Assembly (NCBI GenBank): GCA_003013855.2
Contig: ML058553.1
Location: forward strand, 62,001-126,000
DNA from: Liriodendron chinense
Taxonomy: Eukaryota > Streptophyta > Magnoliopsida > Magnoliales > Magnoliaceae
Length of the DNA stretch: 64,000 nucleotides
Direction of reading: 5' to 3'
Shown: positions 52,340-63,224 of the stretch, in pieces
How positions within the stretch are numbered: position 1 is the stretch's first letter
Layout of the letters: each line of letters begins with the position of its first letter
The notes under the pieces: generated by a model
Told to the model about the DNA's origin: nothing
Seen by the model: only the letters and a program-made list of their open reading frames with translations
Databases searched by the model: none
Made by a program: the position numbers and the translations under genes

Positions 52340-53210
52340 ACTGAACTGCGTCACTGCACCTGACTGAATACAAATTCCCACACAAGGGACATGGAATGTT
52401 TACCACCCCACCTGATGCAGCACAAGACAGACGATGTGGCCGGTTTGATTGGCACACAGATGCATGTTGAAAAGCTGTTGGGTGAAGTAAATACTCAACT
52501 AGGGAACGTATTTGACAGAGGCCAGCCAGCCAATCAAATTTTGCTAGATGGCATCTGTCTTATGCTGTGTTTGGGAGGGGTTAGTAACAAATCCACTATT
52601 GGGAAAACCAACCCGTAGAGAAGAAACCAAACAACAGCATAGTATAGGATCAAACTGCCAATACAATGCAATCACACCCACACACAATCCATTCACAAGA
52701 TATGAACTGCTAGGATCAATGAATGGACTCTTAAAATATCAGTCCATTAAAGAATTCTACTAAGACCTCAAACAAAACCTGTTTCCCTTCCTTTCTGGAG
52801 TACGAACCAGTGTTCATAGGTCCCGTTCCGGTATGTGCTTTAGGAGTAGCCATATAAAATAATCCAATAAGATATATAAAAATAATACGATGGATCAGCA
52901 AGACTTTGTTCATGTGATTATTATAATACGTACACATCGATGGATGACGTGGCACATGGGCCCTAATATTTTCAGACTTCATTAGTTATTTAAGTCCACA
53001 AAATCCAAGTGACACTTACCAAAGAAAGATCCTCTGTTGGCCTTTTCATTGGTGTATGTTCATGCAGTGTGACGTGGACCAATGAAATAAAAAGACTCCG
53101 AGCATAATTTTCCTGCTCGGAGCCAACAGAGCATCCGGACTCTCATAAGGCCTGGATCCTCTGTTGAATGCAAAACAGTAAAGCCTTTGCTTGTAAGGAA
53201 AAAAAAAAAA
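52340..53210. repeat. Segmental block C, left part
   Basis: CACAAGGGACATGGAATG, TTTGATTGGCACACAGATGC, GGCATCTGTCTTATGCTGTG, GACTTCATTAGTTATTTAAG and CACAAAATCCAAGTGACACT, collinear with 42430-43180. No gene. Confidence 0.7.
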
Positions 53211-53213
53211 ATA

Positions 53214-53560
53214 CCCTTGCTACGCGGGGTGTAGCAATGACCCCAACATGATGTACTTGTTGCATCCACGCCATTCATCTATTTGAGGATGTCATTTTAG
53301 GCCATGACACCAAAAATCAGGCAGATCCAACGCTTAGTTGAACCTAGCATAGAAAATAGTGGGGATTGAATGCTAACCATTAAAAAATTCTTGGGGGACA
53401 CCTGAGTTTCATATCTGCCTCAGTTTTAGTATCATAACCTAAAATGATCTAGTCAAATGGATGGACGGCGTGGATACGGCAAATACATCATGGTGGGGTC
53501 ATTGCTACACCCGGCGGCGTAGATAGCGTAGCTAACGCGTGGGTGTAGCATAGCAAAAAT
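53214..53560. mobile_element. MITE with GGTGTAGCAATGACCCC ends
   Basis: Left GGGGTGTAGCAATGACCCCA, right GGTGGGGTCATTGCTACACC and then GCGTAGCTAACGCGTGGGTG. Core CCATTCATCTATTTGA, GGCAGATCC, GATGGATGGACGGCGTGG. The left terminus is shorter than the right. Confidence 0.75.
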
Positions 53561-54146
53561 TTTCTCGCTTGTAACGGTCTAATCCCATTGTTGTTAACGC
53601 ACCGCGAAGGCTTGTCGTCAACGAGAAAACCTAATGAAACGGACAGAAACCAGCTGTCGGATGGAGGATTCCCCACATCAATGAAAGTTCCATTAACAGC
53701 ATGCCTCAAGATCCTTTGGGAAGAATTTTGGAACATCCACCATTAATTGAGCCCACTCAAAGAGACGGTCTAGATCTGCGGATGAACAATCGGCTACATG
53801 TGCAAGATCAGAACCGTTCATGGAAGAAATGGTCCAGATTCAACATATGTGTGACCCTCCTGATAATGAGACCCCCCAAAAAAATCTGAATTATAAAACA
53901 TTTTCCTTGGGGCCCACCTGATAAACAGCTCTTAACTCACACACTTGTGCCACTTTGGCTCTTTGAGGTCGTTCCTTTGCGATTGCTTTCAGACACGCAG
54001 GTGAAAGCAAGCCCTCTTTGCCAGGTTCCTTCCCAACGTCTCTAGAATAAGCTTGTGCCATTACAAGTGTGTGGGCCCCGCTGTGATGTACGGAACACAT
54101 CTACTCCGTTGATAAACTGAGCCACTTTAATATTAGACCATGTTCT
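53561..54146. repeat. Segmental block C, middle part, interrupted by a Gypsy element
   Basis: Collinear with 44440-44920 (TTGTCGTCAACGAGAAAACC, AAAGTTCCATTAACAGCATG, CTCAAGATCCTTTGGGAAG). It breaks at 54146 and resumes at 57043. Confidence 0.75.
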
Positions 54147-54635
54147 TGATGCAGTGAGATATCCTCTCCCAATAATGAAGGACAGAGGACTAGAGGGACA
54201 TGAGAGTAGGCCCTTTTGAACCGGCGAAAGAAGTTGTATTATTCAATGATATTCTTAAAATGAAATCAAAATAAGTATTTATAATAAATTAAGTCATGGA
54301 AACGTAATCTAGGTGTACTAATTGTAAAAGGAAAGCAAACAACTCAAAATGAAAGCAAACAATACTAAAATAGGAAGTGTTTGCGCGCACTCTGTGCAGT
54401 GGCCGGCCGGTCGATCGGACATGGTTCAGATAGTCCAGAGAGATTTTGCTCTCTGGATTGTGAAATTCGACTGGTCGGTCGGCCAGCCGACTAAAGCATC
54501 CGACCGGTCAGCAGGGGTTTAAAACTTGAGATTTTTTCTAGATTCTTCAACTCCTTTTGCCAGTTCAAGTGGGCCCACTCTCGGGTCCCTCTAGTTTTCT
54601 TTCCTTCATGATTGAGAGGATGTCTCACCACATCA
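54147..54635 (-). repeat. 3' LTR of the minus-strand Gypsy
   Basis: On the plus strand TGATGCAGTGAGATATCC to CTCACCACATCA. Carries GGCCGGCCGGTCGATCGG and CATCCGACCGGTCAGC palindromic words (54395-54515). Confidence 0.8.
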
Positions 54636-54699
54636 ATCGCCCTCTCTTGAAAGAAACTCGACCTCGAGTTTCGCTTGCCTTTGCGAGGTCTTGGAGTTT

Positions 54700-56460
54700 T
54701 GTAGCTTGAGACAAAGAGAGATTGTACATCTCCTTTGGTTACTTGGCGGCTTTCACGTGGTGTTGCTGGGGTACCGTGAAGATGACCTTCCATCCATCCT
54801 TGATGAAGGTGATGGTGTTGTCACGACCTTTGTGTACGGCATCCTGTTCATATTGCCACGGGCAGTCCGAATATCATGTGGCATTCTTCCATGTTGACGA
54901 CATCGCATAGTACTCGGTCCCTGTAAGAATTGCCGATAGAAAGTGAGACGAGACTCTGTTCCTTACCACCATCGTAATGCCTTTCTGAATCCAGCCAATC
55001 GCGTAGGGCAAGGGATGCGGTGTAGTCTTGAGTTTCAGTTTCTCAACCATGGTATGCAATATTGTGTTCTCACAACTACCACCATCGATGATCACGGTAC
55101 AAACATTTCCTTCTACGGTGCAACTAGTGCGAAATAGGCTGTGTCGCTGGGGATTAAATGATTCAACACGTGTAGGTGGTTGTCACTGTATGACCAAGGA
55201 TACGCCCTGATCTCCTGAGATCCAGTCAATTCCTTCTTCATTCTCATCAACTTGTTCAGAATCAACATTAATTTCTAGTTCAGCTGGTGCATCCTTTGTG
55301 GAGACGACCACATTAGCCGTGGGCCGTTGAGGGCGCGTGTTGGATAAGTGGTTTGGCTGTCCACATCTGTAGCAATGGTCGGGCCTTGGTCGACCGTAAG
55401 GATTTAGAATCTTACTTAAGTATGGTACAATGGCTGAACGTTGCGGCCTTGTTGGGCCACTACCTGGTGTAGCTTGGCGACCAACATGGGGCTGAACATG
55501 CTTAACAATGGGTTCCTTTCCTTTGGATGTAGATGAATTCTGTGTGGGGTCCATCATAGGGGCATGAATCGAGGAATAGGAATACACATGTGTCCTTTGG
55601 AGTTGGGTCTTTGCACGAGTAGCTCGCTCCACAGCTTCTGCCACTGTTCATACCAGCATCAACTGTACTCGATCCTGTATTACGGGTTGGAGGCCGCCAA
55701 CGAATCTCGCAGTTTGTTGGGCATCGGATATCGTTTCGTGTAGCCAACCTACTGAATTTTGCCCCGTAGTCTTCAACGGTCTGATTGCCCTGATGGCAAT
55801 TGTGGTACTTCTAGAATAGGACCTGCTCGTAGTGACGGGGTAGGAAGCTCGATCGAAGGAGTTGTCGCATCCGAGGCCATGATCGGATAAGCAATTTGTT
55901 TTGCCAGGTGCGAGAAAGTTGTAATTGCTCCCATCATGCTGAAGCACCCGACTTCAACTTGTACGCAACAAGTTTAACCTTCCGATCCTCCAGAACTTTC
56001 ATATAATAAAAAAAAAAAAAAAAAAAACTCTCTACTTATGCTAGCCAATCCAAAAATTTCTCTATTCTAAGTAAGCTATTAAACATAGGAAGTTCTTCCT
56101 TACCTCTATAGTTGTATTCGTGTCGATCTCCACGATCATTACCATGCGCTTGAGGCCGGGCAAGGATGTTTTCTGCGTCGTCGTCGCTGCCATCCGAATT
56201 TGCAAGATCTCATCGTCAATTCGCTGTTGGGCAGGGCCGGACAGATTGCTAGAGTGTTCTGAACCTCCACCACGGGTGGCTAAGCACCCATCGGAACTTG
56301 TTGTTAGGCAAAAGCCACAGCGATCTGATTAAGGGACTCTTGTACTCCTTGCATCGATGTCTCAACCGATCTCTAGAGGACTTTCATCCTCTCTGTCAAG
56401 TACTGGATCTCCTGATCACTGTCAGCAGGATTGCTACCATGATTCTCTCTAGATGTCATC
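54700..56460 (-). pseudogene. Gypsy gag and protease, decayed
   Basis: Minus strand from about 55950: LQHDGSNYNFLAPGKTN, a frame change, gag middle (QQTARFVGGLQPVIQDRVQL), then 55644-55183 with a zinc knuckle CYRCGQPNHLSNTRP whose last cysteine is arginine. Protease at 55095-54874 has VIIDGGSCENTI, LPYAIGWIQ, then a frame change and WKVIFTVP; DGGSC is a known plant Gypsy variant of the D[ST]G active site. Several frameshifts. After the protease the element ends. Confidence 0.8.
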
Positions 56461-56490
56461 ACCGAGGAAGAACCTCTTTCTGATACCAAT

Positions 56491-57042
56491 TCGGTGCAAG
56501 CGGAATGTGGTGAGATTGAGCAACGCCTCTCTCACAGGGATAACTAATCTGAATCTCGGATCTACAAGGAACCTGTCTTTGTCGAATCCACGACGGGATA
56601 TCTCAAATCCAAGAGACCTTCTCTTCGAATCCACGAAGAACAATAGAAAACCGTAGCTTTTCTATGAAAAGAAGTTGTATTATTCAATGATTTCCTTAAA
56701 ACAAAAATAAAACAAGTAATATTTATAATAAACTAAGCCCTAGAAATGTAACTTAGGTGTCCTAATTGCAAAAGGAAAGCAAACGACTCAAAACGGAAGC
56801 AAAAAATGCTAAAATAGAAAGTGTTTGAGCGCACTCTGCGCAGTGGCCGACCAGCCGGGCATGGTCCAGACGGTCCAGAGAGTTTTTGCTCTCTGGATTG
56901 CGAAATCCGACCGATCGACATGGGTTTAAAACTTGAGATTTTTTCTGGATTCTTCAACTCCTTTCGCCGGTTCAAGTGGGCCCACTCTTGGGTCCCTCTA
57001 GTCCTCTTTCCTTCATGATTGGGAGAATGTCTTACTACATCA
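56491..57042 (-). repeat. 5' LTR of the minus-strand Gypsy
   Basis: On the plus strand TCGGTGCAAGCGG to CTTACTACATCA; aligns with 54147-54635 through GAAGAAGTTGTATTATTC(A), AGTGTTTGAGCGCACTCTG and TTTAAAACTTGAGATTTTTTC. Confidence 0.8.
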
Positions 57043-58190
57043 ATTCTGAAAATGGAACTGATCTAATGGGTCACACTACTGGGAAGAATTGGACGGAGAT
57101 GCGCACCATTAAGATCTCGTGGATGGATTGTGTTTTCGTTTCACAGTGTTTTGTTATATGTACCATCCAATCCATTCACAAGATCCGAACCACTGGGATG
57201 AATGGACACTAACAATATCAATCTATTAGAAAAACTCAGTGGGCCACATATACCACAGGATTTTAGAGGTTTTTAAGCATGATTTTACAACATGTGGCCC
57301 ATCTTTCTTTTGGATCCGCCTTATTTCTGGTTACCTAGAAAAAATTATGGGCAGCAGGTCATTTATGTGATGGACCTAAGCTCCACATCACTGTGGGCCC
57401 CACACAAGTAGCTGCATAGTGGACTCGGATTTGATAGTGACTAAAGACCCTCGAGTGCCTCAGTACTGGTCGGTGCTGTGGGCCCATCATGATGTATTTT
57501 CTTTATCTATGCCGTCTATCATTTTGCCAGCTCATTTTCGGCAAAGAGCCAAAAAAATAAATAAATAAATAAATAAGGCAATCCAAATATCAGGTGAACC
57601 ACACCACAGGAAACATGCAGTTGTTATTCAACGCCCACCATTAAAAACTTCTTGGGGCCACACACTTTTTCTATCACATAACTGTCGGATTGGTGGACGT
57701 TTATGATGTTTGACATAATAATATCCCACGGTTCTATTTCATCAAATAAGTTCCAATTGATGAACGTTTGGGATTATTCCACTATACCAGACTTTTGGTA
57801 ATTTTCCAATATAGGCGGTTTAATTTCGGATGATGGATTCCAAAAGCATGATTTATAAGTGCCTGTGTATTAACCACATGCTTTAGGAGTATCAAATATC
57901 CCCCACTATTGATAGAGAGAATGATCTCTTTAGTTTGACGGATTCAGATCATTTTCAGGCGAAATTCTCAATATTTTTTTTATCCAATTTCGTTTTAAAT
58001 TTTTTAATTCTGAAATTTTCGGAAATTGCGATAGTATTGTGATTTGGTGTACATCCAAACGGTGCATAAGATTATCAAAACTTACCTTCTATTTCTTCTT
58101 ATTATTACGAGAAATCAATGGATGTAGAATCTATTTCCTTTATTTTGAAACATTTTTTCGCTGGATTATTGTGCGAGTTTGCTACACTGG
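57043..58190. repeat. Segmental block C, right part
   Basis: Collinear with 17830-18765 and 44930-45720: GATCTAATGGGTCACACTAC, ATGGATTGTGTTTTCGTTTC, ACTGTCGGATTGGTGGACG, GATTTGGTGTACATCCAAACG, GAGTTTGCTACACTGG. The AAATAAAT microsatellite at 57554-57575 is specific to this copy. Confidence 0.7.
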
Positions 58191-58990
58191 ATATACACCA
58201 CATCTATCAAAGTGCCCCACGGTTAGGGCCGCACCTAATCCGCTTTCTAGATGTCACAATGGGATTTATGGGAAAATGCAGACATGAAGTAAGGAAAAGG
58301 GGATAATAGTTGAAAAAGCCCTGGTATATTCATTTATGATGTTAGCCCCCTTGTCAGAACCCTTAATTTATCTAGCCTCCAGGCACTATTGGATTTTTTC
58401 CCTGACTAGAATGCCCATCTGCCCAATTGCACGTCCTCTGGTATGACTATAGCAGAACATGGAAGTCAAGAGAGTCTTTTGAGAATGGGAGTGGGCCCAC
58501 TAAATCAATGATTGGGGTCACCTCTCGACCGATTTGATCCATTCACTTTAATCGAATAGTTATAAACACACAGTAAGGTCATTAAAAAAAATGAAGGTTT
58601 CTGTGGCCCATACCTACATTAACACTATGAGTTAATTATGCACTATTTCCTCCAATGTAGTCTATCCATTATGAGTTTTCTACTCAAATTTGGATAAAAG
58701 GCATGAAATTAAAACAGCATTCATGTGGACGGCTTGGATCTGCTCTAAGACTACCTAATGGGCCCACATAAGATGTGGGATGGGTTCAATAGATGGGCCC
58801 CTTCATGGGAAAGGCCATTTAGCCATTAGGACCGTTGCCACCTAAGTGGAACCCACTCCGATGAACTTCCAGCATGCATCCGACATCATTCCCTCCTTTC
58901 CAGTGGGCTTCTAAGTGACTTTTTTTTTCTCCAGGGGAAAGAAAATTTTGAAAAAGGGATCGTGGGAGTCGATTGTATAACCGTCTACTA
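58191..58990. other. No gene recognised
   Basis: Begins with a MITE-end fragment (CACATCTATCAAAGTGCCCC, CCGCACCTAATCCGCTTTC). The rest is non-coding; no repeat family identified. Confidence 0.45.
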
Positions 58991-59020
58991 AGAGAAGGAT
59001 CTGGATGGTCGAGCGACAAC

Positions 59021-59199
59021 TATAAATAGGCAAGGCAAAGAACAGAGCAAGGGGTCCAACATCAATCAAACCAAAATCAAATCCAATCAATTTCTCAATT
59101 ATCATGCTCCTTAGCATCTTGCAATTAATTACATTCCTTAGTGTAATCGGCACCGTTCCTTTCCTTAGCATAATTTTGCTCTTTGCGTTCCGTATGTAG
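59021..59199 (+). other. TATA box and 31-codon hydrophobic ORF, possible LTR remnant or small gene
   Basis: TATAAATAGG at 59021-59030, an ATG at 59104 about 75 bp downstream, and an open frame MLLSILQLITFLSVIGTVPF then LSIILLFAFRM to TAG 59197-59199. The peptide is almost all hydrophobic, like a single membrane helix or signal anchor. CGTAAGTTG, a possible splice donor, follows at once. The promoter-like layout also fits an LTR (TATA, then GGCAAGGCAAAG); no second LTR or primer site was found. Confidence 0.3.
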
Positions 59200-59705
59200 C
59201 GTAAGTTGTGAAATTAAATTCTACACTAGTAAGTTTATAGAAATCGATCGATAGTTGGCCATTGAAATTGCTTCTTAACTTATTCATCCAGAAGAGGTGT
59301 TCTTCAACAAACATTACAGTGATTGATTGTAAGTTTTTATTATTTATGATATTTCAAATTCCTTTCATGTTACAAGGTACAAGCACAACCCATCACACGC
59401 ATGGCCGAAAATAACAAGCAACATAGGTATCAATGATGCGAATTTGTGAAAGGGAGGAGGGTGTGGTGGTTCTTTTTATAATAATGGATTGCATATGTTA
59501 GACTAGTTGGATGTCATGCATATAACACATGGGCCCTACAATTCTTGACTTTGCTACCTTTAAGGGCATGTTTGATTTCCATTTACATGGTGTAAATGAA
59601 GGCAAATGAATGCAAGTAGGTAATTATTAAAGTTTTTATCTATTTGATACAAAGAGTATTTACTCTTTGTAAATACTTGTGAGAAAAGATAGCCATTCAT
59701 TCGTG
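59200..59705. other. No gene recognised
   Basis: AT-rich flank; contains TTTGATTTCCATTTACATGG and AATCAAACACGCCC-like words that recur inverted near 60030-60050, a weak fold-back. Confidence 0.4.
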
Positions 59706-59925
59706 GGGCCCATTGTAATCTCTGTCACATATCCATGCCGTCCACCTGTTTTAACAGAACATTTTATAGGATGAGCCAAAAAATAAGGTATATCTAAAGC
59801 TCAAGTGGTCCACTTGAGCTCTGGATTTGCCTCAAGTTTGTGTCAATGCCCTAAAATCACCTTGCAAAATGGATGGACAGTGTGGATAAGACACACGTAT
59901 CACAATGGGCCCCACAAAAAATATG
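59706..59925. mobile_element. GGGCCC-type MITE, short
   Basis: GTGGGGCCCATTGTAATCTC to ACACGTATCACAATGGGCCCC; CATGCCGTCCACCTGTTTT, AAAGCTCAAGTGGTCCACTTG and AAAATGGATGGACAGTGTGG. About 220 bp, with the middle of the core deleted. It sits within the weak fold-back noted at 59560-60050. Confidence 0.65.
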
Positions 59926-60839
59926 TACCTTCCTCAATTTTAGTGCACAAAAAACAAACCTGTCCTCGTGAAAAGGTACAGGAATTATATTGTAAGCTAT
60001 ATTACCCATTTGCTAGTATTTACAAAATGTGAATGAAAATCAAACACGCCCTAAAGGAAAAATTGACCGGTGCATATTTGTAATTCTGGTATAAATAAAC
60101 AAAGACCATTTCTCGATGACCGCATGGTTATGGTTTTTAGGATATATTACTTTAATGAAGAACGTCTTCCTCTTTCTTTTGAAAGTGGTAAAGTAGAGAA
60201 TTGTGGACCCACACGGTACCTGTATGATATCCAATCTATTCAATAGATGTAATCCACCATAATGCATAGGGAACCAAAAAAATATGGTTAATCTTAATAT
60301 AAGGTGGGCTACAACATAAAAAATAATTGACGACGGTTAAAAATATTGAAATTCAAGTGCAGCACATTTGGTCATTTGATTAGGAAGGTTTTTGGTCCGT
60401 GTGCTATGCATATGTTAGATGGGTTGGATTAAATATACCATGTGGGGCCTAAAATTTTCTTACCTTGATAACCTTCTAAGAAAATGAGCTTAACCCCTAA
60501 ACGGTGATCTTATTAGGAAGATGTAGGAAATAATACAAAGGAAAAAGGCTAAGATTAAAGGTTAGCCAAAAAAAAAAAACAAACAAACAAACAACCAAAT
60601 TTGTAAAAAAAAATAACTTCTTTTTACGCAACAGAGTCACAACCACAGCTCAGTGATTTTTTTATACCACAATGGTATTGAGAACCCATGACCTCGCGTT
60701 GAAACTCTTGCGAATCTATCACTGAAGCTTTTTAAATAATTTGAAAGAAAGTGTTATGGTTATACGGCAAAATCTCAAAAGTAAATAAATAAATTTCGGG
60801 TCAAAATTCCTATATTCTTTTCAATTATACATAAGTACT
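59926..60839. other. No gene recognised
   Basis: AT-rich non-coding sequence; A-rich runs at 60568-60612. Confidence 0.45.
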
Positions 60840-61049
60840 TGTGAACGTTAAACCAAACCATATTTAAAATGAAACTACAATGCATCAAATACTGCTTAAA
60901 TAGCAGTTTTTATGTTAAGCAAACGGATCCCAAGTTCGCAGTAAAAATTAAGAAATAAAAATCATCCTTAAATCATTCATTGAAACTCTCTCTCACATAT
61001 ATACTTACTCTGTCACCTCGCTTTTTCTTCTTCTTCTTCTTCTTCTTCT

Positions 61050-61100
<51 letters not shown>

Positions 61101-61222
61101 ATGCACACGCACAACACCTCTCTTCCCTGTTCTTCTCTCTGATACACACTCTCTCCTCTGCTCTTCTTTATTTAAACACACACAAGGACAGAGAGACCCA
61201 TGTACAAACGCTCTCTCCTTTC
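60840..61222. repeat. B3 3' flank with CTT and CT microsatellites
   Basis: 60895-60990 aligns with the 3' flank of the other B3 copies (GTTAAGCAAACGGATCCCAAG, GCAGTAAAAATTAAGAAATAAA, TCATTCATTGAAACTCTCTC). (CTT)n at 61022-61056 and (CT)n at 61055-61100. Confidence 0.7.
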
Positions 61223-61655
61223 TCATACAGACTTTCCATCCCTCTCAACCACCTCAACTATCAGACACAACTCCTCATTATCTCCACGTCGGAATAACCA
61301 TATGCAGATCGAATCACCCTTCCTCAATCCGTTCATCTGTACAATATCCGTCCATTTCTTTATGAGCACGTATTGCTTGCTGCTCGGCCACCGCTTGATG
61401 ACCGCACCATACCGCCGACCCGCCAGATCGACGGCGACAACAGGGAGGCCCTTACTCAGATCATTCACCAGCGACACCTCCCTCTCCGTCATCGCCGGGA
61501 TGAGTACAGCCTTCATCTCCTTCATGTTGAGTAATACACGACTTTGAGTTAGGTTCACGTCGGACATGGTGAGCTTCTTCTCCAACACGAGTATTATATC
61601 TCCACCATCCATTTGTTCATGTGCCTCAATCCAGGAGGAGGTCGAGTTGATGTCT
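61223..61655 (-). pseudogene. B3 gene, 5' end missing
   Basis: Open minus-strand frame ending TGA 61223-61225, with the whole B3 domain intact: LEKKLTMSDVNLTQSRVLLN, IPAMTEREVSLVNDL, GLPVVAVDLAGRRYGAVIK, YVLIKKWTDIVQMNGL, RKGDSICIWLFRRGDNEEL. Homology to the 40191 protein starts at LPDINSTSSWIEAH; the first 45 residues and promoter are replaced by unrelated sequence from about 61655. No in-frame ATG precedes the domain; the first is at 61610-61612 (MDGGD) just inside it. The C-terminus is eight residues longer. Probably a truncated pseudogene, unless an upstream exon supplies the start. Confidence 0.7.
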
Positions 61656-62690
61656 GGAAGCGCCCACGCGCAAAACAAAAGGCATTAGGCCTGTCTACTT
61701 CAACCGTAAAAGAACGAACGTGATTGCGTCCTACCCCCACCCATCCCCTCGCTACGAAGCGGGCAGGGGCTTTGGGTGGCTACCATGATGTATGGTTTTA
61801 TCCACACTGTCTATCCTTTTAACCATGTTATATTAGGAGAAATCATCAAAACTGAGGCAGATCAAGGACCTAAGTAGACCACATCACAGGAAGCAGCGGT
61901 GATAATGATTCTTGCCCTAATTAAAACTTTTCTAGAGCCCACCGTGATGTTTATTTTACATCCAATATATTCATAAATTCACATAGACTTGGATGAAAGG
62001 AAATAACAAATATCAGCTCTATTCATAAACTTCTGTGTTCCCTAAAAAATTTCAACGGTACTAGTTTAATCCCCATTGGGTGGTCCACTTGAGCCAATTT
62101 CTAGTCAAGGCCAAAAAATTGAATCAGACGAGAAATTAGGCTCTCAATAAAAATAACCACACCTCAGGGCTATTGCAGTAAAATCCCCCAAGCTTTGTTG
62201 GGGAACATCGTGATGTATGTGTTTGGACGCGGATTAGGTGCTACCCTCATAACTGGGGCTCTGAGTGGGCCAGTATGATGTATGGTTTTATCAATGACGT
62301 CCATCCATTTTTTCTATATCCTTTTTAGATATAAACCGGGAGAGAGCAGTGGAAGCACATGGACGGCTCCTATGGCATACACGTGTGTTGATCAGAACAA
62401 TCGAAAGGATGGTTCCATTGTGGGTTTAGGATAGACCAAGAATCGGAATTGATTGGATGATCGTTGACATCTTATTATTTCCCATCATTTTAATATGTTG
62501 GATGGAAAATAAAATTCATGGTGGACCCTAGGAAAGTTTCAACGGTGAGCATCATCATCACCACTGCTTCCTGTTGTGTGGTCCACTTGAGTCTTGGATC
62601 TTTCTAACTTTTAATCCTGTTCCATAAAATAGGAACATGATCTGAAAAAATGATATTTGGATCTGCCTCATTTTTGGGCTTGGCACACGT
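61656..62690. mobile_element. Cluster of partial GGGCCC-type MITEs
   Basis: 61770-62110 (TGGCTACCATGATGTATGG ... GGTGGTCCACTTGAG), 62215-62340 (GCGGATTAGGTGCTACCC, GGGCCAGTATGATGTATGG) and 62490-62690 (right half). The piece 62345-62490 between them is the dispersed repeat shared with 18780. No gene. Confidence 0.6.
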
Positions 62691-62850
62691 GTCACTCTCG
62701 ATGGCCAAGGTTTCACACACGTGCGAACTTAACAAACCTCCAATCATTCCACCTTAGGAATCATCGTAATATGATAAGCGTCAACCACGTGTGTAGCACC
62801 ACACGAATCCACACCGTTCAAATTGCATGCCTTGCTGAAAATGGGCCATG
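62690..62850 (-). promoter_or_regulatory. Orphan B3 promoter fragment
   Basis: CACACGTGCGAACTTAACAA (degenerate second G-box word), CCTCCAATCATTCC, TAATATGATAAGCG, ACCACACGAATCCACACC and CAAATTGCATGCCTTGCTG match the distal promoter of the B3 genes at 40888-41005 and 51560-51665. No coding part is attached. Confidence 0.7.
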
Positions 62851-62989
62851 ACCCACTAATTGCAGTGAGCGGACGGTTCTGATTGCCTGAATGGAGGCCA
62901 TCTAACGATTGTTTAAGAAAAAAACAATATTTCAGATTGAAAGTGAATACGTAGATAGATCAGCGTTCGGTTGATCTGGGCATGCCAAA

Positions 62990-63165
62990 ATTTAAACCAT
63001 TTAGATTTTAATGGTAGGCGTTCAATCACCACTATTTCCTATGGTGTGATCAACATGACATTTGGATCTGCCTCATTTTTGGGCTCATGCTTTAAAATGA
63101 TCTGAAAAAATGAATGGACGGTGCGGATAAAATACATACATCATGATTGGTCCCACATAGTACCG
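62990..63165. mobile_element. GGGCCC-type MITE, right half
   Basis: GGTAGGCGTTCAATCACCAC, TTTGGATCTGCCTCATTTTTG and ACATCATGATTGGTCCCAC. The left half is missing. Confidence 0.65.
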
Positions 63166-63224
63166 TCCAGTAGCAACTGTACACTGACAGCCTCAGTAGG
63201 GAATCCTTGTCGACGCAATCAGCG

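Larger units (their letters stand above)
54147..57042 (-). mobile_element. Non-autonomous Gypsy element, gag-protease only
   Basis: Minus-strand element: 5' LTR 56491-57042, 3' LTR 54147-54635 (about 60 bp deleted). It is inserted in block C between GTTCT (54142-54146) and ATTCT (57043-57047), a 5-bp duplication with one mismatch. A primer site reads TTGGTATCAGAAAGAGG on the minus strand (about 56473-56490). The internal 1.85 kb holds gag and protease; RT, RNase H and integrase are missing, and the sequence passes from protease to a purine-rich tract (AAGAGAGGGCGAT) before the 3' LTR. Confidence 0.85.

Noticed and set aside
54491..54793. 100-codon minus-strand ORF with KGKRNSRSSFFQERAID
   Set aside because: Spans the protease tail and the 3' LTR of the minus-strand Gypsy in the wrong frame for part of its length.
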